From Tigriopus japonicus (lineage: Eukaryota; Arthropoda; Copepoda; Harpacticoida; Harpacticidae), in assembly GCA_010645155.1 (NCBI GenBank), contig CM021312.1, positions 3,506,156-3,570,155 of the forward strand: a stretch of 64,000 bases of DNA, read 5' to 3'. The notes below the pieces were generated by a model, which made no database searches, was not told the origin of the DNA, and saw nothing but the letters and a program-made list of their open reading frames with translations. How positions within the stretch are numbered: the stretch's first letter is position 1; each line of letters starts with the position of its first letter. Made by a program: the position numbers and the translations under genes. Below, one piece after another: positions 38,279 through 49,992 of the stretch.

Positions 38279-39683
38279 TAAGGCTTCATGGTGGTGCTCT
38301 ATGGCCCCCATTGACATGGATGCGCATTTGGGTGTGAGAAAGATGAACTAATATTTGAGCCGACCTTTCAACCCAACTTGCTCACACCGACTTTGAACTT
38401 TGGGGAGTTTGAAATTGAAGTGCAATGAAATGGGTGGTTAAATCTAGGTTTGTCATTCAATTTAAGGCAAGGAGCACATGAAGTGGCTTTGATTTGGATT
38501 TTCACCGCCGCGTCCTGGTTTTGCCTGTTTCCGTGGTGATGTGCGCAGCTATGTTTGTGACCTACCGGCATTCAGCATCACTGAAATTTTGAGAGAAAAT
38601 TTCACTCCACATGTGAGTCTCGGCCAATTTGCTAAGTGTATAAATGGTTTATGTGACCAAACCACCTCGTCTTGAAGCTCATTTTACAATTCGGTTTTGT
38701 TTTCCATTCCAATGGGCCAAGAAAACCGACACACTGGGTTTAAGAATGAGATGGGTGAATTTCCCAAGCCGAAAAAAAAGGATCTCAAGCGGACGGGCTC
38801 TCGCACAAGATGAGAAATTGAGTGAATTCACGTAATGTGGAATCCCAATAACGAACTAGGGGTACCGTGGAATGAGTGTGTACGTATGTGTGTCCATACT
38901 GTACTTACCTACTTCACCATGGCGGCTTTAATGCTTTGGTTCATTTGCAAGCAAAGTAATGGCCGAAATTAAACGAGCACGGCGCATCTGGCTTCATAAT
39001 CATCGGCATAAAGCTCCAGCAAAGTTGGTTCAAAATGAGAAAAAGAAAAAAAATGAATCGTCTCTGTTTTAAGCTCCACATGGCATTTCCTGACCCGGCG
39101 AGCAAAGCCATCAAGTTGTCCTATAAATGGGCCCAAAGAGGTAAATAAATTTGAACGAACAATATTGGCGATCACATCCGTGAACACATCCCTGGTCGAT
39201 CATGATGAGGTTTTTAAGAGTAATTACCCCCAAAACTACCATGGACCTAGACTTGGCCAAAGTCCAGAGACTTTAGAGCAACACTGAGTGATCGTGGTCA
39301 TTTGAGATCTATTTTGGCTTTTCGAACGAGTACTCAAAATTCCTTCCAAATCTCTGGACGATCTCCCTGTCGTCCAAAGCGCGGCACCACGAAAATAAAA
39401 GAGAGAAGGGCCAATTTCAAGTGTCTTAACATTGAATATTCCCGAACTGACATTCTCCAAACTCGGCATTTTTGGTTTGGTTTCCAACCCACATATTGAC
39501 ACCATGTTTGAGCAAGGCCAAAGCCATGCAAATAGAAGAGGAAGACCCGGATTGAAGGACAGGCCTGGCAGTCAAATTATTCAAGAGTGCTGCTGTTTCG
39601 TTTGCGGTGGCAGAGTGAGAAATAGTTCAAGTTACAACACCACGCCGAGAAACACCTATGCAAACAGATCTGGAGCTTGCATG

Positions 39684-39726
39684 CATACATACATACATAC
39701 ATACATACATACATACATACATACAT
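39684..39726 (+). repeat. (CATA)n microsatellite
   Basis: The longest perfect tetranucleotide run in the window, over ten units. It generates spurious open frames with HTYI or MYVC repeats. Confidence 0.95.
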
Positions 39727-42700
39727 GAATCGGATCGTAGTGGTGGTTGTACATATGTAGTGGAGGAGGCACTTTGTCCAGTGAACCAACCCAGCAATCC
39801 ACTGTTCAATGTACACATATGTTGGGCATGTAGACAAAGTCAAAGAAGTAATAGCAGTGGACTCACAAAAAAGTAGTCAACGAAGGACGGTGACGGACGG
39901 CGATCTAGTTGGCAGAGCAGAGCAGAGCACCCAACAACCAACTAACCAACCAACCAACCAAAGAGACCACCTACGTGGACAAACATTTTTCCCGCTGGAG
40001 TAGACTTCTTCACTTACTCGATCGCCTCTTTCCGTGGTGCCGTACCATTTCCATTGTATGAATATGCTGTACCTAGGTACATACACTTGTTGTAGTGCAT
40101 TCAAATGAAGCATCGTCGTCGTGGATATGAGGGAACATCATCCCGGACATTTTTCAATGGGATGACGTTGAAGACGAATCAGAACGGTGGTCTCTTTTGT
40201 TGTTTGCGCCACGGCCTCCATGATCATTTGTAGACGGAATGAAGGTGGATCCGGACAAATTCTCGTCCCCAGATCCAAGAAAACCGGGCATATCTCCATT
40301 AGAATTGATCTCCTCTAGTCTAAAGTTGTTCTCCCGAGGCGAATTTAGTCGCAGACGGCGGTCGAAGAGTCCAACATAAGTTGTCAGTGACCAAGATATC
40401 GGTGTGAAATGATGTCGAGCAGTTAGTAGGAATGAAGCACTTGGGCTCTTGTGGCCACAATCTGGTTCTCTAGAATCACTCCGAAAACCATTCACACTCA
40501 TTCTCACACACTACGTTATCCGCAGAGACAGAGAGAGGTTAACAGGGAGAGACAATTTAATTCTGAAGTGAGTGCTAATGAATTGGGGCGGCTATGGTTT
40601 TCGGAGTGTAAACGACTTGAACCACATGTATGTACAAGGGTGGAATATCGGCACAGACCCAACTCCCTGGACATTGCTGCCCGTTTTATGAATATGACGA
40701 TATGGGTTCCAGGGAAATGAGTGACTGCTTTGCAAATACGTTGGTTGAGTCGGGTCAAGGCTTTATTTGTCGGGTGTGTCTTGCCGGATTTCTCTATTTA
40801 GCTCAATAACATGAATGACTTTCTTGAACACCGATCGAGGAAATGACTCCAAAGCATTCGTAGTTTATGATGTCAGGCCAGAGAAAAATTTGGCGCACGA
40901 CCAATAAAATGCACGGTCAGACTCCAATTCAGACATGGACGAGAAGTGCTAATCAATGAAGAATTCAGATTTCGGGAACTTTAGGATCATTTGACCCCGA
41001 CACCGAATCATCAATTGTGAGCCTATCTCAGTCAAATGGAGATGGAAGAATTCTTGGACATTTTATCATCCTGAACTTTGGATTTCAACTCTGCCAGACT
41101 TTAACCTTGGTTCTGAGAGTTTGGGTAAAGTGGAAATGTGTGCGTTTTCTGATATCTTAGCTCAAATTTATGTCTCGAATATGGTTATGAGTACTGTTCA
41201 TGAAACAATTGCTACGAATTCTTTCATCAGTGTTTATATTGTGAAGCAAGGGGCTATTGTAGAATCTTCAGGGGTGAAAATTTGGTGGTTTCCGCCTCAT
41301 TTCAGAAAGGGGAACTCAAAAACAGATTCAGAACAGGGTGATACTGCAAAATTAAAACACAACATAAAACAAAATTAAAACACAAGAAAGTGGTTGATCA
41401 CCGTCATCAATATAACTGGCAATGACAAGCATAATAACGTTGACTAAATACGAGTAGTTTACACAATTAGTTCTTTTCCAGTAGTTTGACTACAATTTGC
41501 GTATAGTATGAAGATTTCTTCCATGTTTCCAAATTCCGTACTCTTGTTCCACCTTGTCAATTTTAATGCTTATTCTATTTCCAGCCAGACAAGCCACAGT
41601 TTTGCAAATTGTTTTTGAATAAGCAAACAATCTTATAAACCATCAGGAACTGGCTACCTCCTAACGTACGTGAATGAACGGACCTGGCCCTTAAATCATT
41701 TTCATTAAAGCACCAAATGCCATTGTTGCGAATTCCCCTGGATGGCAGAGGTTTGTTTCCAAGCGTGAATATCCGTATTTGTGGAAGTAAATTATGAAGT
41801 AGCAGAAGCAGCAAGAATCCTTGACATTTGGTATACTCCGTGAAGGTGGATCATAGTTCATCGCCAGATTCTTATCGCAACTAACAGACCTGCTTCATTC
41901 ACGATCGTGCTACTATTACGTTCTCCTCATTAGATATCCTCCATTAAGGCTTCTACGGTTGTTCTAAAAGGAGAAAAAACTCTTTAGCATCATAAGGCTC
42001 CTTGAAATTGACTTTTTTGGGCAAGAGCTGTGTTCGCCTAGAGCAATTTTATCAGGAAGGAGAATATCTGAATTGGACCACCCTGTTAGCCTTGTGATCC
42101 ACTTGTTACGTACCGTGGGGATTACTCTTAGAACATTTAGCTGACAAAGAAGGGCTTTATTTGCGTATTCACCCCCAAGAGTCTTTCTTGGTAATGCTTT
42201 TGGACTATTGTGAATGAATGTCCGTACCTACCGAGATCTACTCCTCCTTCTCCTTAAAAGTGAAAATCTCTCACCCTGATTCACTCTATTCAAAAAGCTC
42301 CTTAAAGTCTTTAAAAGCAGATATCTATGGCAAAGATCTGCTTGCCTGAACATGGATGGGGGGAGCACAACCAACGATCTTTTGCACATTCAAGTAAGTG
42401 AATCTTCTTGGCACTGTAGAGAATCTCGAGAAGAATGTGAACTCGTGTTCAAAGCTCGAGAACATCCTCGCGTCTGAAGGTTTTTAAGTGAGCTCTCGAA
42501 CAATGAATGAATAGAACTTGCTCGTTCCACCTTTTTTGCATATATTATCGGACGGGAGAATTGCTGATTGCCCAAATTTCCAACACAAACAGTCCAATGA
42601 CCCATTCAACAGGGGCAGATTTACGAGGCTCCACAGCACCTTTGGGGTCCGTTTTCGCCCAGAATGCCCAACGAAATTTATCAAATCACTAATTTATGGC

Positions 42701-42930
42701 CCAGAATGATCTCGCCTTCGACTTGTCTCTGACTCATAAAGCTCTTGGATCTGGATAGTGGTTCTGCAGAGTACCTTTAACCATGTTGAGGGTTGGTCGT
42801 ATTGGGCTTCTTCAAAGGGGTTTGTGTGCCATTCAAGCGTTTGCTTTAGTCGCTCCCATTGTGTGATGAGGGTAAAAAGATGGGGAAAGACGATCTCCCT
42901 CTCGTTTTTCTCTTCTCTGTCTTTGGGTAG

Positions 42931-42950
42931 AAGTAGTAGTAGTAGTAGTA
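42931..42950 (+). repeat. (AGT)n microsatellite
   Basis: Six AGT units. Confidence 0.85.
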
Positions 42951-45900
42951 TTAGGTAGGAAGCTGAAGCTCTTATGCTCTCTTCAAGGGTTGGAGTAAAA
43001 AGGGACCACCTACGTTGGTCCACTTGACATCAAGATCTACGTTCTCTCACCGGAGACTACTGGACGACGACCCACAAGATGGGGATTTTGCTACCCTTGC
43101 CAACCACCCAGACCCTCAGTCGTAAAAAAGCATATTTTGTGGATAAAATTATGACACGATGAGGGTATTAAAAGTCATCATCGCCACAAGGGATGTGGGT
43201 TTATTTTGTCACAAAAGTCCGTCTCCCAAGGAACACTGTGATTGAACGGCTCGTAATCGTCATCTAGTTCGTCGTAAACGAAATTTGCTCCCTTAAGAGA
43301 CAGATTCGGCACAATAAGCACCAATCACAAAACCGTTCCAACGCTTACTTTTACAACCTTTTTATTCATAACTTAAGACGGGTATTCACGGCGAACACTC
43401 GCAATATTAGCACAATAGTCGTGATGGTAGAACACATCGCTGAGTAGAGACAGTAGGTAGGTAGGTAGGTATGGTAGGAAGATGCCTGATCTCGTGTCGA
43501 GGGTGAATTTGTTTCCTCGAGATGGTTTCCTTTCAAGGAATGGAGAACGGATTCGGTTCTGGTAAACTCAGCAAATCGGACCTTTGAAGGCGGAGAAAAC
43601 GGAAAGGGTTCAAAGTACCAAACTACCCAACTTCCCGCTTGGCCCAAAGTAAAAAACAATTTGAACACTCACTCAAATTGAAGACAGCGGAAGAACAAAT
43701 GCCATCCAAAGCTAGGCTTGCTTCGCAAATCCTTTCCGCTCACACTATTTTACTGTATGATTATCTGTCATGGATATTGCGGGCAATCTCGAAGCTCTTG
43801 GCAATCATAATTCATAAAGTTCCGATATTCGAGGTTGAGAGACTATTGATTGATTTTCATGAGGTTTCCAAAGGGTCGTTTTCGTAGTCGACAAAGTTGG
43901 CTTGAGGACGGAAAAGAAGGGTTGTCTTTGCAATGCTAATAAATCAACCTTTCACCATCTGAACCATTCGAATGCCCATGGCAAAAGCATCTCGAAATCT
44001 CTTGTAGGCTGCAGAATGCACAAACCAACCATTCAAAGTTGGTTTGTGAAAAAATGACGACACTCGACAAAACATTTCTGTGTACTTTTTTTCTAGAGCT
44101 GGTTTACCATCATTTCTGTTCGTTTCCAACTCAACATGCCAAGCAGTATCCTTCAACCTTATCATGTGTGACATATGTGTAAAGAATATGGAAACAGTCA
44201 GCCACTAAACCAGCAGCAGGCATGGTTCTTGTTGTCGTTGTTGTGAAGGAAGATGGTTGAGTTCCCACAAAAAATGGCTCAGCTCGGGACCGTGGTCAGG
44301 AAATGAGCCAGAAAAACAGCCTGGAATTTACAGCTCGCATTTCGGAGTGTTTAAAAATGACCATTGTCCCTCGAGCCACCACCACCAATGTATGTACTGT
44401 CCTAGTTCAGCGTAGAATTGCGACTCGAACCATCGATAAGGTGACCTGGCAAAAGATGGCTTCTTGCCAATCAAGAGAAGAGGTTGAGTTCACTGTTTGC
44501 TAGCTTCACAAAGTTCTTCCTGATTCGAACTTGCACCGTACTTGAAATGGTTCGTGTAGAGCTTCACTCGCTCGTTCTGGCTTTGGTTGGCTTGCAATGA
44601 AGGGAGAGAAAACTGCAAAAATGGCACTTTTTAACGCGTGTGCAAATGTGACTCTGACATGGGCGACAAAGGGGTCTTTAAAGCCACTTAGTAATGATTC
44701 CTACTCGGTGCTGCAACTCAAGAACCGCAGGCCACAGTAGTGCCATCCAGTAAACCACCACCAAACCAAACCATGGTTTGGACATACTCCATGAAGAGCC
44801 CGAAAAGAAGAGAGAATGAGGAAAAAATCAAGAGTCCTCTTCAAGTAGGAAGACCCTCGAAGAATAGCATTCATGAATTCCAGTCGTTCTTTTTTTGCCT
44901 AATGAACTTATTCCCGGGTTGGCTGAGTAATAAGAGTCATGGCGGATTGAATTCGGAAAGAAAGAGGTGGAAAAGGCTTCAGGTTGAATAAATACTGACC
45001 GTGTTATTTGCAGGATGTGGCGAAGATAGATGTTATCGGGGGACAACAAATCTCAGTCCCGCCAGACTCGCTCGAAGAAGCCCTTTAACTTGGCTTGTCT
45101 ATGCTTTTTTATTCCACACGGATATCCATGGATGTGCATCCATCCCCAGTTCCACACCACTGAACTATTATCTCTGTCGTTCATCCTCACTGAAACGTAC
45201 GCAGAACCTAGGTCCAATTCGGAGAGGTTGCTGGTGGTTCTCTTTGTGCGTGAGTGAGTGCGCACCATAAAAAGCACAGATATTCTTCCTTCATTTGACC
45301 CTAAAGAGAGGTGATAAAACCATTGTCACCTGACCAAAAAAGCACCTCCTCGGAAAACCAAAGAACCAGACCGATGAGCAAAGTGGTTTTCCTTCTCCAT
45401 CCTCTCTCATGACCTCATTGTCTTTCCAAGAGAGAGAAAGACAGACCTATTACAAAAAAGAGTTTCAGAGTGCCAAGAAATGTCCGGGAGTTGGTCCACT
45501 AGAACAGAAATAGATTTAGTCTTGTCTCCTTACGGGTTTGAATCTTTCTCATTTTGCTCGTGTCTTACGATCAAATTTCATGAATGCTTCATGAAAGCAA
45601 CAGACCAGTGACAATTGAAATCCAGGATTAGCAATTATGAAAGTCAAAGGTCTGGCGGGTTTCATTCATTTGTCAATGTGCGTGTTTGCATGCATACAAG
45701 CAAGGGTTATGAGCGGATCAGTCACCTTCTTGAGGTTGACAAAAACCTTGATTGACAAAAGCCGATGACGACCATCAAAGAGGCCATAATTTAATCGTAA
45801 GACTAGGACAATCTAAAGCGGGGTCACATTTGAATTCGAATTGCTATCACTCCCAGTTTAAAAACATTTTGAAATTTGTTACTTTAATCATTGTGTAGTA

Positions 45901-48390
45901 AGACCACGGCTCAATGACATTCACTTTCTTTCGGTGAGTGAGTTTCCGGACATCTAGAAGCAAGTGCTTTCAAAAATTTTGATCCTTTACTCGGTATTCT
46001 ACATTCAGAATGGAACACGTGTAAAAGAGTTTTTCCACATGTTCACAAAAGGAGTGTATTAAAAACATCTATGGATCATGAAGTGTGTAAAATTCGAAAA
46101 CCATCCCAAGCTCGGTTAAAGCTTGGAAAAGAAGACCGGTTTCAATGATCGTTTCTCCGAGCCAAAACCCTTCAAAATTATGATATTTGATCATGGGAGA
46201 CATGACTGCTTCAAAGCCTTTGAAAAACTTTGAAAGCAGGCTAGAAAGCTTGAAAAAGCAGAGTGGCGTAATACCATCTCACAAACTATTAAAATCCTGT
46301 CCCAGGAATCCGAGGTGGGGCTAACAACGATTAACGAGATTCTCCTAAAGTGGGCTTTCGAAATTTAACTTGAGGAAATCATTTTACCCAAGTAGCTTCT
46401 ACGTGGGAATGGTTGGCATTCAAATTTGAAGAAGGTTGAAGTGTGTCCGAATCATCATTTATGCTTCTTGATACTTTTGAGGAGTGGATTAAAATTCTCC
46501 GGAGACAATCGGTTCAATTAGACGCTTGTATTCATGCACGGATCATGGGATCATGATCCCCTACTTGTGTTTAAACGATTTTTATGCTTTCTAGTTGGGT
46601 ATGCAAAAAAAGCCCAAATTCAACCAAGACCCGTTACTGTATTGTAGTAGAGCCAAAGAACTCGATTCGTCTTCAGAACCATTTTAAAGATTCTACTTGG
46701 AACAATTGTCGAGGACGATAAATATCTTGCAATAGGATATGCCAGTAAATTTGGGAACTCTAAACGTGTCCACTGGATCTGAATCGAATTCGAAGCATTT
46801 ATTCTCGTCCCAATTGATTGAGTTAAGAAACATTCATCACATTTCCATCATCGTTTGAAGACTCTCCAACATACGACGAAACGAGTTTGATTCCGTAACG
46901 ATGGCAATGAAATAGCAAGATCTTTTGTCATGAAAAAAACCTTGATCCAAATGGTATTGAGTATTCCGTTGAGCAATTTACTTCTTCCTTCACAGGGATC
47001 TTGTTTTCCTTTTCCTTTTCGGTTGAGATTGCCATCATCATCTTGTTTTATTTGGACACTAAATGATCTCCTTTGACCTGGACATCACTCTCTGAGAGGG
47101 CTGGCAATGAACCTCAAAATGCATTTAACCATCACATCAAGATCAGACCACGAGAGCGAACCACAAAACCTCAAAAAGACACCAGTCTCCACATTTTCGT
47201 GAAACTCAAGCCTGAACTCGAACTCATGGGTATCTCACGCATGTTAGCAGGTCATTGTCAACACATCTAAATTCAACATCCTGGACGAATCTTATCGTTT
47301 TCATTTGAGTGTGTTTTTCATTTTTGACCAGAATTCCAGGGTCTCTTTTGTTTGTACGAAAGGCATTGCCCGACTGACTTGTGCATTCTTTCGGCAGATC
47401 CAGAGGGGTGAAATATGCCGTTGTTGGAGGCACCTAAAACCAGTGGACACATTTTGGATCAATAAAATAGCCACAAAACCTGACCACAGAGGCCCAAATA
47501 AGGGTTTCGAAGAGGTTAAGCACAAGGCGACAAGTCATCACTATTTATTGCCGAGGAGAGAGCACCATCAATTGTATCACGAGCAGAAGGAAGAAATCCT
47601 AGTTCATCATGGCCTTATGAGATATGATTTTTTTCTTCTTCTTCTTCCAAAGAGAACTGGATCCACTCTCTCTCTCTCTCTTTCCCGCTACGTGTGTGAT
47701 CAAGTGTTGTCCATTCAGAATTGGTTTCGGAGCCATGCATCATTTGGATGTCACATTTACAGCTTCGCAGCTCTCGTTTCCAATCATCACCCAAATGAGC
47801 TTACTGCTTCGGATGAGATTTGAGAGCAAGCTCTCTCTGAACTGAAGGCAGTAAGTCTCGTCCAGAGCTGTAGGACAAGTGGTTGAAAATGAGGTTTTTG
47901 GATTCAAAGTCCATAATGCATTTGGGTTTTGGTGTGGGCTTGAAAGGACTCCTGCCACAGATCTGGATGATCGATTCCCGACGGCTCGGTGCTCTTCAAA
48001 AATTCATTACCACAACACATCATGACCAAAGGAAATACATTGCTTTCAAGAGAGGAGAATGAGGGAGATTGAGAGAAACCGGCGAGAATGATTTGAAAGA
48101 GGAACGAAGAAAAAAAACCTTAAGATTGGCTTTTTTTCTTCCTTGATAGTGATCAATGAACGTAAGTTGGTATATGGATATTTAGGATCCTGTCTGGATT
48201 TGTTTCAGGCCACTGACAAATTGGAGGTGGATGTATGGATTGATTGGATCTAATGAAGCGGGATGGTCTAATGATCTCTGCCAAAGAAATCCGAATGTGG
48301 TCTGGTGCCACCAGGGAATCACTCGCCAGGGTCGACGGGTTGTTTCATGGTTCCTCACTTTCAATTCTGACAGAAGTCATAACTCAAAAA

Positions 48391-48465
48391 CAGATAACAA
48401 GGGTCGAACCCTTGACCTCGAGGTTGGCAGGCAAGGAACTCTGAACTAACCATTAGATATCTCCC
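48391..48465 (-). repeat. tRNA-Gly(GCC)-like relic, probably a SINE head
   Basis: Read on the minus strand, the segment has a box-A-like block (TCTAATGGTTAG), a loop CTGCCAA with a GCC anticodon at 48424-48430, and a perfect T arm at 48398-48414 (stem CAAGG/CCTTG around GTTCGAC). The acceptor halves pair only partly (AGATA with TATCT), and the anticodon stem has two good pairs of five, so it should not fold as a working tRNA. It lies about 130 bases beyond the poly(A) signals of gene B and resembles the relic at 16423-16494 in block order. Confidence 0.55.
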
Positions 48466-48592
48466 TAATGGCATATCTGGGTTCATCGAGAACCCAGGCA
48501 AACGCGTAATCCGAATCCATTGACATAATGAATGCTCTTGTTAATCGGCTTGGGCGGGGAATGGTCCGCCCTTTAAATCTATTGAAGACACG

Positions 48593-48622
48593 TTTATTCC
48601 AAGCGGATCAGTGGAGTTTATT
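48593..48622 (-). promoter_or_regulatory. Poly(A) signals of gene B
   Basis: Two canonical AATAAA hexamers on the minus strand, at 48622-48617 and 48598-48593. The first lies 111 bases after the stop codon of gene B. The spacing is normal for a short 3' UTR. Confidence 0.65.
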
Positions 48623-48732
48623 CAGAAAGGAAGAAAACAAGTACATTTGCAGTAAACTAAACTCCATAATAAATCAATAACTAACAGACAAATCAACTTG
48701 GAAACCTAATAGTCTGTGGTATGTAATTGTAT

Positions 48733-49992
48733 TCAGACACACGTTAAATCCAGAGGCGTTTCATCCCCCTTTTTGACAGCCTTGCGTTCGGCCTTTTCGT
48801 TATTGTTACTTTCGGCCTTGGAGCGGGCTCCGACTTCAGAGTCTTCGTTTTCCTCATCGGTATCGCTTAGATGGGGAATGATCTCACTACCCACAGAGGG
48901 TGGGGACGAGGACCCATTGCTCTCCTCATCCGAAGAGCGTTTAGATAGGTCCATGATGTTTTGAGCGAGTAATGGATTCTTTGGAGAAGTCTTCACATTG
49001 TCCCGGCGTTCTGAGGCTGCCACCATTTCGGCCGAAACCGACCGAAACCGCTCCAGGAGAGCCCGATGCTCGGCCAGTATATCCTCAGGAGCCCGAGATG
49101 CGTTCACTTCAGCTGGCGGAGTGGCCAATAGAGGATAGGCCTTGCGGGCAGCTGCTGCCGCGGCCAGCATCTGACTAGACGCCAACAATGGGCTGAGGAG
49201 GGCTTGTTTGTGTAGCGGTAGATTGGCAAAAGTGGGGAAATTGAATGTAGGCGGGAGCAGAGGCAAGGTTGCCCCAAATGGAGAGTACATGGGATGGAAC
49301 CGAGAGGCCAGAGAGCCCAGTGTGTGACTGATGGACACCTCTGGTTTCTCATCAATGGGTGACGCCGGTCTCACGGGTTCGCGAATGCCCCCGGCTGCGG
49401 AAGATTTCAGTCTTAGAAACTTGCTCAAGTCCCTCTCTGCAGAGACAGAAGTCGGAGGTGGACTAGGGCTGGCACGACTTGATCGCGATATACCCGCTTC
49501 AAAGAGTCGCGGGGGCTCAGAGATGGCGGATCTTGGACTGGGTGAGGGTTCCTGGGGTCGCCACAGCCCTGATGGGGATGTGGTAAGGGTAGGTGAAGTC
49601 ATGGACATTGGCGTGTGCATGGAGGCGGGTAATATCGGAGGCAAACTACCGCTGGACCCCGCATGTGAGCCAGCCGGTCCACCATTAGCCTGCTGTTGCA
49701 TCAAACAGTGGATTTTGAACCAATTTGACCGTCGGCCATATCGCGATCCCGACTTGGACATGCCCACCAACAGGCATTTACGAAGTCGACAAGCTTTACA
49801 AGTGGTGCGGTTCTTCTTGTTGATTTCACATCGGTAGTTGTTCTTGCACTCCTGGATCACGGATTGGTTGTTACACGTCCGGCCGAAGAACGATTTACAC
49901 CCTTCGCAAGTGAAGGCCCCAAAGTGAAATCCGGCGGCTGGCTCGTTGCAAACTCGACACAGTTGATTCTGCATCGGATCCAGTTTGTCGAT
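48733..49992 (-). CDS. knrl-like (NR0A): Gene B: Knirps/Knirps-like-family orphan nuclear receptor (NR0A), exon 2
   Basis: This exon encodes residues 30-448 of the second Knirps-family zinc-finger factor. The C4 DNA-binding domain spans about 36-129, with zinc ligands C41, C44, C58, C61 and C78, C84, C94, C97, P-box CEGCKS, and the [15 protein letters not shown] extension. It differs from gene A at only about six of 94 positions (for example EEP/NEP, VVD/EIN, RTA/RTT). There is no ligand-binding domain. The tail is Ser/Pro-rich, then has [12 protein letters not shown] (H290 onward) followed by an Ala run, [11 protein letters not shown] (335-345), IMDLS (375-379), an acidic segment, and the C-terminal TPLDLTCV (441-448), whose PLDLT fits the CtBP-binding consensus. 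The exon opens at 49992 after TTGCAG, adding IDKLDP before the internal ATG. It probably acts in the nucleus as a short-range repressor, by analogy with Drosophila Knirps. Confidence 0.97.
   Translation of the reverse strand: MDKLDPMQNQLCRVCNEPAAGFHFGAFTCEGCKSFFGRTCNNQSVIQECKNNYRCEINKKNRTTCKACRLRKCLLVGMSKSGSRYGRRSNWFKIHCLMQQQANGGPAGSHAGSSGSLPPILPASMHTPMSMTSPTLTTSPSGLWRPQEPSPSPRSAISEPPRLFEAGISRSSRASPSPPPTSVSAERDLSKFLRLKSSAAGGIREPVRPASPIDEKPEVSISHTLGSLASRFHPMYSPFGATLPLLPPTFNFPTFANLPLHKQALLSPLLASSQMLAAAAAARKAYPLLATPPAEVNASRAPEDILAEHRALLERFRSVSAEMVAASERRDNVKTSPKNPLLAQNIMDLSKRSSDEESNGSSSPPSVGSEIIPHLSDTDEENEDSEVGARSKAESNNNEKAERKAVKKGDETPLDLTCV

Larger units (their letters stand above)
24060..48390. 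other. Gene-poor interval, distal part (downstream of gene B)
   Basis: About 24 kb without a frame I would defend as a gene. Visible contents are simple repeats (GGT-rich 24530-24575, GA near 29632-29650, CT 31564-31589, ACG/AAG 32964-32999, CCAT 33434-33453, TGCA near 35745-35760, TGT 38257-38278, CATA 39684-39726, AACC 39931-39961, AGT 42931-42950, GTAG 43453-43471) and a small GC-rich island at 31100-31250. Longer frames in it are explained by translated repeats or lack any familiar motif. Confidence 0.5.

Noticed and set aside
39432..39876. Open frames with HTYI or MYVC repeats
   Set aside because: They are translations of the CATA microsatellite at 39684-39726, not a gene.
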